A DNA stretch of 21,884 nt from a virus. Below the pieces are notes generated by a model, which did not search any database, was not told the DNA's origin, and worked only from the letters and a program-made list of their open reading frames with translations. This document shows, in pieces, positions 20,005-21,884 of the stretch. The stretch is from IMG/VR virus record IMGVR_UViG_3300020421_002725, positions 1-21,884 of that record. The stretch is one strand, 5' to 3'. The position numbers and the translations under genes are program-made. Numbering within the stretch: the first letter of the stretch is position 1; each line of letters starts with the position of its first letter.

Positions 20005-20079
20005 TTAATCCATACTTAGCATAAGATACAAACATATTGAGATACAGAATACTATAAGGAAGAGAGATAGATATATCAT
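20005..20079 (-). CDS. membrane microprotein (24 aa)
   Basis: A 24-codon frame whose ATG overlaps the upstream stop as ATGA. The product is one hydrophobic helix (IYLSLFLIVFCISICLYLM) with a two-residue charged tail. It sits directly after a protein with the layout of an inner-membrane spanin; pairing in lysis is a guess only. Confidence 0.5.
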   Translation of the reverse strand: MIYLSLFLIVFCISICLYLMLSMD

Positions 20080-20324
20080 CTTAACCTCTGTTCTAACTTT
20101 GCTATCTCTAGCCTAATCGAATCCTGTAACTCCCATTTCAACTCCTTTAACCTTCTGGCAGTTCTGAGTGAATCAATTTGATACCGAGCCTTCTCAGCCC
20201 TTTTGATAACCAGCTGTTGTGAGATTTGAAGTTGAGCATCGGATTGCAACTTATAGTACCCACCGGCTAGGGCACCGATAAATCCGACTATGCTAGTCAG
20301 ATTTTTCCAATCTATTCTCTTCAT
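20076..20324 (-). CDS. membrane-anchored coiled-coil protein (82 aa)
   Basis: The start is moved to MKRIDWKN, which has GGAGAG upstream. After a short basic end there is one hydrophobic segment (about 9-24, LTSIVGFIGALAGGYY) and then a long charged coiled coil (residues 35-82) with no Cys. One N-terminal membrane helix plus a periplasmic coiled coil is the layout of Rz-type inner-membrane spanins, but the length is short and no outer-membrane partner is seen, so the function stays open. Confidence 0.6.
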   Translation of the reverse strand: MKRIDWKNLTSIVGFIGALAGGYYKLQSDAQLQISQQLVIKRAEKARYQIDSLRTARRLKELKWELQDSIRLEIAKLEQRLR

Positions 20325-20384
20325 CTTAACTCTCCGATAATACGCAAAATAAATTTTATCATTATGATACGAAAGATATATCAA

Positions 20385-20503
20385 TTCCTATAGGGAAAAA
20401 AACTTGCCTCGATATACGCTTCAATATGAGCGTGTGACAATCTGTCACCTGCTCGCGATTAACGACTTAATGCTATGGCCGGGCCCCCATGTCTGTCATT
20501 CCG
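20385..20503. other. non-coding spacer with short inverted repeats
   Basis: No gene is seen. Two short inverted repeats are present: TGACAATCTGTCA and ACGCT(tcaatatg)AGCGT. A run of seven A on the plus strand lies at the left end. The segment is unusually G+C-rich near 20470-20490. It could contain a weak terminator or promoter, but neither is clear. Confidence 0.4.
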
Positions 20504-20692
20504 TCATGCTTCCCCAACCACCATACCTAGCTCCCTATAGTGCTTCCTATCCATGATTAGGCTAACCATCGATACAGCCACGTACTCCGGGTCCTCCTGC
20601 ATGAATCCCACTACCTCTCCGCTGTGGTATAGCATTATTAAATCCTCTTCCATCTTTAGTATTAGTTCTGTAAATCGTTTAAAGTCTTTCAT
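20504..20692 (-). CDS. hypothetical protein (62 aa)
   Basis: The frame opens with MKDFKRFTEL and has a helical, moderately acidic body with MLYHSGEVVGF and AVSMVSLIM stretches. No ribosome site is obvious before the ATG. Codon choice here is richer in G/C than in the rest of the window. It could be real or a chance frame in a G+C-richer region. No family recognised. Confidence 0.45.
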   Translation of the reverse strand: MKDFKRFTELILKMEEDLIMLYHSGEVVGFMQEDPEYVAVSMVSLIMDRKHYRELGMVVGEA

Positions 20693-20791
20693 ATATATAA
20701 GTATTAGGTTTGCGTAGCAAAAATCTTTTTAGGCTACCGAGTTTATTCCAATAAGGGAGTCGGTGGCTGGGGAATAACCAAACCCAACCAC

Positions 20792-20917
20792 CTATGAACA
20801 CAACAAATTCTTTGGGGCTCCAGATGTCAGACATTTTGACAGACGGTGGCTCTTAACCCTAGCCCCTTTTATTTGGGAACTCCAGAAGAACTTTATAACC
20901 TCAGAGTCGGTTATCAT
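20792..20917 (-). CDS. doubtful small ORF (41 aa)
   Basis: An ATG overlaps the end of another short open frame as ATGA, and 41 codons follow (MITDSEVIKFFWSSQ...). One copy of the direct repeat lies inside it. It has no ribosome site and no homology I can recall. It is reported because promoter P6 points into it, but the region may be non-coding. Confidence 0.25.
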   Translation of the reverse strand: MITDSEVIKFFWSSQIKGARVKSHRLSKCLTSGAPKNLLCS

Positions 20918-20950
20918 AAGGTAGTTCTAGCAGTGGCTCTTAACCCTAGC
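20846..20950. repeat. 18-bp direct repeat, two copies
   Basis: GTGGCTCTTAACCCTAGC occurs exactly at 20846-20863 and 20933-20950, 87 bases apart (29 codons), with the next bases also nearly the same. In the plus strand both copies are in one open frame; in the minus strand they fall in different gene-like frames. The spacing is too long and the number too low for a CRISPR array. Confidence 0.85.
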
Positions 20951-21004
20951 TCCCTTAATTCTTTTCTCTCTAATTCATTGTCATTTCCTCAATCATTACC
21001 CCTT

Positions 21005-21033
21005 AAGCTACGAAGAAATAAGCTAAAAGTCAA
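21005..21033 (-). promoter_or_regulatory. early promoter P6
   Basis: TTGACT (21028-21033), spacer 17, TAGCTT (21005-21010). Downstream there is GAGGAA but the only ATG in phase with it opens ATG-AAT-TAG, so the transcript's first product is unclear. Confidence 0.7.
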
Positions 21034-21126
21034 GGGTTTTTTTCAATTATTTTCACTTTTTTTCAATTAATTAGCCGCGTGCAGTCGAACCGCCGCATAA
21101 AATATGGTGTTTTTTACAAAAAAGAC

Positions 21127-21156
21127 TTGACTTATATGGCAAAAATGCGTTAAGCT
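21127..21156 (+). promoter_or_regulatory. early promoter P7, plus strand
   Basis: TTGACT (21127-21132), spacer 18, TAAGCT (21151-21156), with AAAAAAGAC upstream and the TATGGC tract after the -35 that P3-P5 share. It is the only family member on the plus strand. It points into the 3' end of the 21181-21693 gene, so its RNA would be antisense to it. Confidence 0.6.
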
Positions 21157-21180
21157 TAGGCCTATTGATATTGGGATTCC

Positions 21181-21693
21181 CTACTCAGTTGGGTCGGTGG
21201 AGAAGGCTTGGTTGATTGCTTTGGTGAAACTCTGCACATTCGAGGGTATCTCCACCTGATTTCTCCTTACCTTGAGTATATAATAACAGTTAAAGCATAA
21301 CAATCTTAGGTTGCTAAGCTCCTTATTGGTGGTATCATCGTCTATATAGTCTAATTGCAAGGGTTTGGTCATATCAAATGTCCTATACTCATCGTATCCA
21401 CAGTTCGAACATTCCTCAGCTACGTATCCTTCTCGGATTAATCTGTACTGAAGTTTAGCTGTGGAGTAGCTAGGGTTCTTACCACCTAATACATCCATTA
21501 TCTCAGGCTGTTTAAACCCCCCTACGTGACCCTTTTGGCGTGGTCCATTAAGGTTGGGTTGCCATAATTCATACATCTTAGCATACTTTTTAAAAGTATT
21601 GTAGGCTACATCTAACAAAACGGCAGCTTGTCTCATACTACGAGTCTCATTAATGGCCCAAATCATCCTATCCTTGCTTAAATTCTTAGGCAT
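21181..21693 (-). CDS. HTH plus degenerate HNH-type zinc-finger protein (170 aa)
   Basis: The start is moved to MPKNLSK with AGGAG 8 bases upstream. Residues 5-45 fit a helix-turn-helix (TRSMRQAAVLLDVAYNTFKKY). Residues 93-140 have the layout of an HNH/zinc-finger homing endonuclease: CSNCGY (Cys95, Cys98), LQLDYIDDD (115-120), Asn123, NLRLLCFNC (Cys133, Cys136). The zinc ligands are kept, but the usual catalytic His in L(D)HxDG is Tyr116 and the one after the last CxxC is Tyr137, so cleavage is unlikely. It probably acts as a DNA-binding regulator. GTATGTC repeats lie upstream. Confidence 0.7.
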   Translation of the reverse strand: MPKNLSKDRMIWAINETRSMRQAAVLLDVAYNTFKKYAKMYELWQPNLNGPRQKGHVGGFKQPEIMDVLGGKNPSYSTAKLQYRLIREGYVAEECSNCGYDEYRTFDMTKPLQLDYIDDDTTNKELSNLRLLCFNCYYILKVRRNQVEIPSNVQSFTKAINQAFSTDPTE

Positions 21694-21706
21694 TTCATCA
21701 TCTCCT

Positions 21707-21769
21707 GACATATTGACATACTGATTATATTAAAACTTATGGCTAAAAAAGTATGTCATAAAGACATAC
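21707..21769. repeat. GTATGTC/GACATAC half-site cluster
   Basis: Four near-identical heptamers lie upstream of the HNH-like gene: GACATAT (21707-21713), GACATAC (21715-21721), and an inverted pair GTATGTC-ATAAA-GACATAC (21751-21769). This is consistent with an operator, possibly for the product of the adjacent gene. The first copy overlaps the ribosome site of that gene. Confidence 0.6.
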
Positions 21770-21884
21770 ACACACTATATTCTAGCTCATCCTCTATATC
21801 AATAAGTATATCAAAGTGTCAAAAAGTGGGTAAAAGTGGTTCAAGGTGTGTCAAAGGGGAGATGGAGCTGAATCTGATGGAATT
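21770..21884. other. window end, no assignable gene
   Basis: No supported frame is seen. The plus strand has several loosely similar AAAGTG/AAGGTG-like words and a GGGGAG followed by ATGGAGCTG near the end, which could open a plus-strand gene outside the window, but the remaining seven codons are too few to judge. Confidence 0.3.

Larger units (their letters stand above)
20693..21180. other. gene-poor, repeat-bearing region
   Basis: No confident gene was found in about 490 bases. It contains the direct repeats at 20846 and 20933, a 10-bp hairpin (20762-20771 with 20783-20792, one mismatch), an imperfect hairpin with GTAGC/GCTAC arms near 20716-20740, promoter P6 on the minus strand and promoter P7 on the plus strand. 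Possible uses include an untranslated RNA, a regulatory hub or a replication-related site; none is shown. Confidence 0.5.

Noticed and set aside
20846-20950. CRISPR array
   Set aside because: Only two repeat copies, 18 bp, with a 69-bp spacer and no further units.
20846-21070. Plus-strand open frame starting at GTG with the direct repeats in phase
   Set aside because: No ribosome site, a stop just upstream, and it runs through promoter P6; probably a shadow of the repeats.
20700-21180. tRNA genes in the gene-poor region
   Set aside because: No cloverleaf with a TTCGA-type T arm and acceptor pairing could be drawn on either strand.

Overview
The window looks like part of a large, low-G+C tailed-phage genome (T4-like myovirus grade), probably from an uncultured marine phage. 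Nearly every gene is on the minus strand. Genes are packed end to end, commonly with ATGA or TAATG stop/start overlaps, and many encode tiny proteins. Recognisable genes are typical of such phages: PhoH, dUTPase, a MazG-like pyrophosphohydrolase, a UvdE-type UV endonuclease, a 2-oxoglutarate/Fe(II) dioxygenase, an LPD29-type protein and a PC4-like protein. No terminase, portal, capsid or polymerase gene is present, so the phage assignment is inference. Exported proteins whose signal peptides seem to end just before Gln, and promoters reading TTG-N20/21-TAnnTT, hint at a host in the Bacteroidota/Marinimicrobia (FCB) group. Clear Shine-Dalgarno sites argue against a typical Bacteroidota host. 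The host is therefore tentative.

Layout. (1) 1-5.4 kb is an envelope-directed block: three type IV pilin-like genes (one cut by the window edge) behind their own candidate promoter flanked by two palindromes; a terminator; an exported thioredoxin-fold protein lacking the CxxC; a membrane protein with an MshEN/GspE-N-like domain; a lipoprotein; a Trp/His-rich candidate outer-membrane barrel; a 24-residue metallothionein-like peptide; and small membrane or Lys-rich exported proteins. (2) 5.4-7.0 kb holds PhoH and small unknowns. (3) 7.0-10.7 kb is a probable virion block. Four consecutive proteins share an N-terminal decapeptide ending in Glu10 that matches the architecture of T4 capsid-targeting sequences, next to two large basic proteins of the kind seen in marine T4-like phages. 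(4) 10.7-15.4 kb is a nucleotide-metabolism and DNA-repair operon (uvdE, mazG-like, dut) followed by small membrane, PC4-like, VOC and SWIM-finger proteins. (5) 15.4-21.7 kb is an early region of small genes, punctuated by seven copies of one promoter family (AAAAAAGACTTGACT, 17-18 nt, TAGCTT). (6) At the right end, base composition rises in G+C, a roughly 490-base gene-poor stretch contains direct repeats and hairpins, and a degenerate HNH-type DNA-binding protein is preceded by GTATGTC repeats.

Start codons were moved inward where a Shine-Dalgarno site shows that the longest reading frame begins too early. This matters most behind the early promoters, where the apparent first ATG lies at the predicted transcription start. 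About fifteen genes of fewer than 60 codons were read by eye from the gaps; their support is the overlap with neighbours, not homology.
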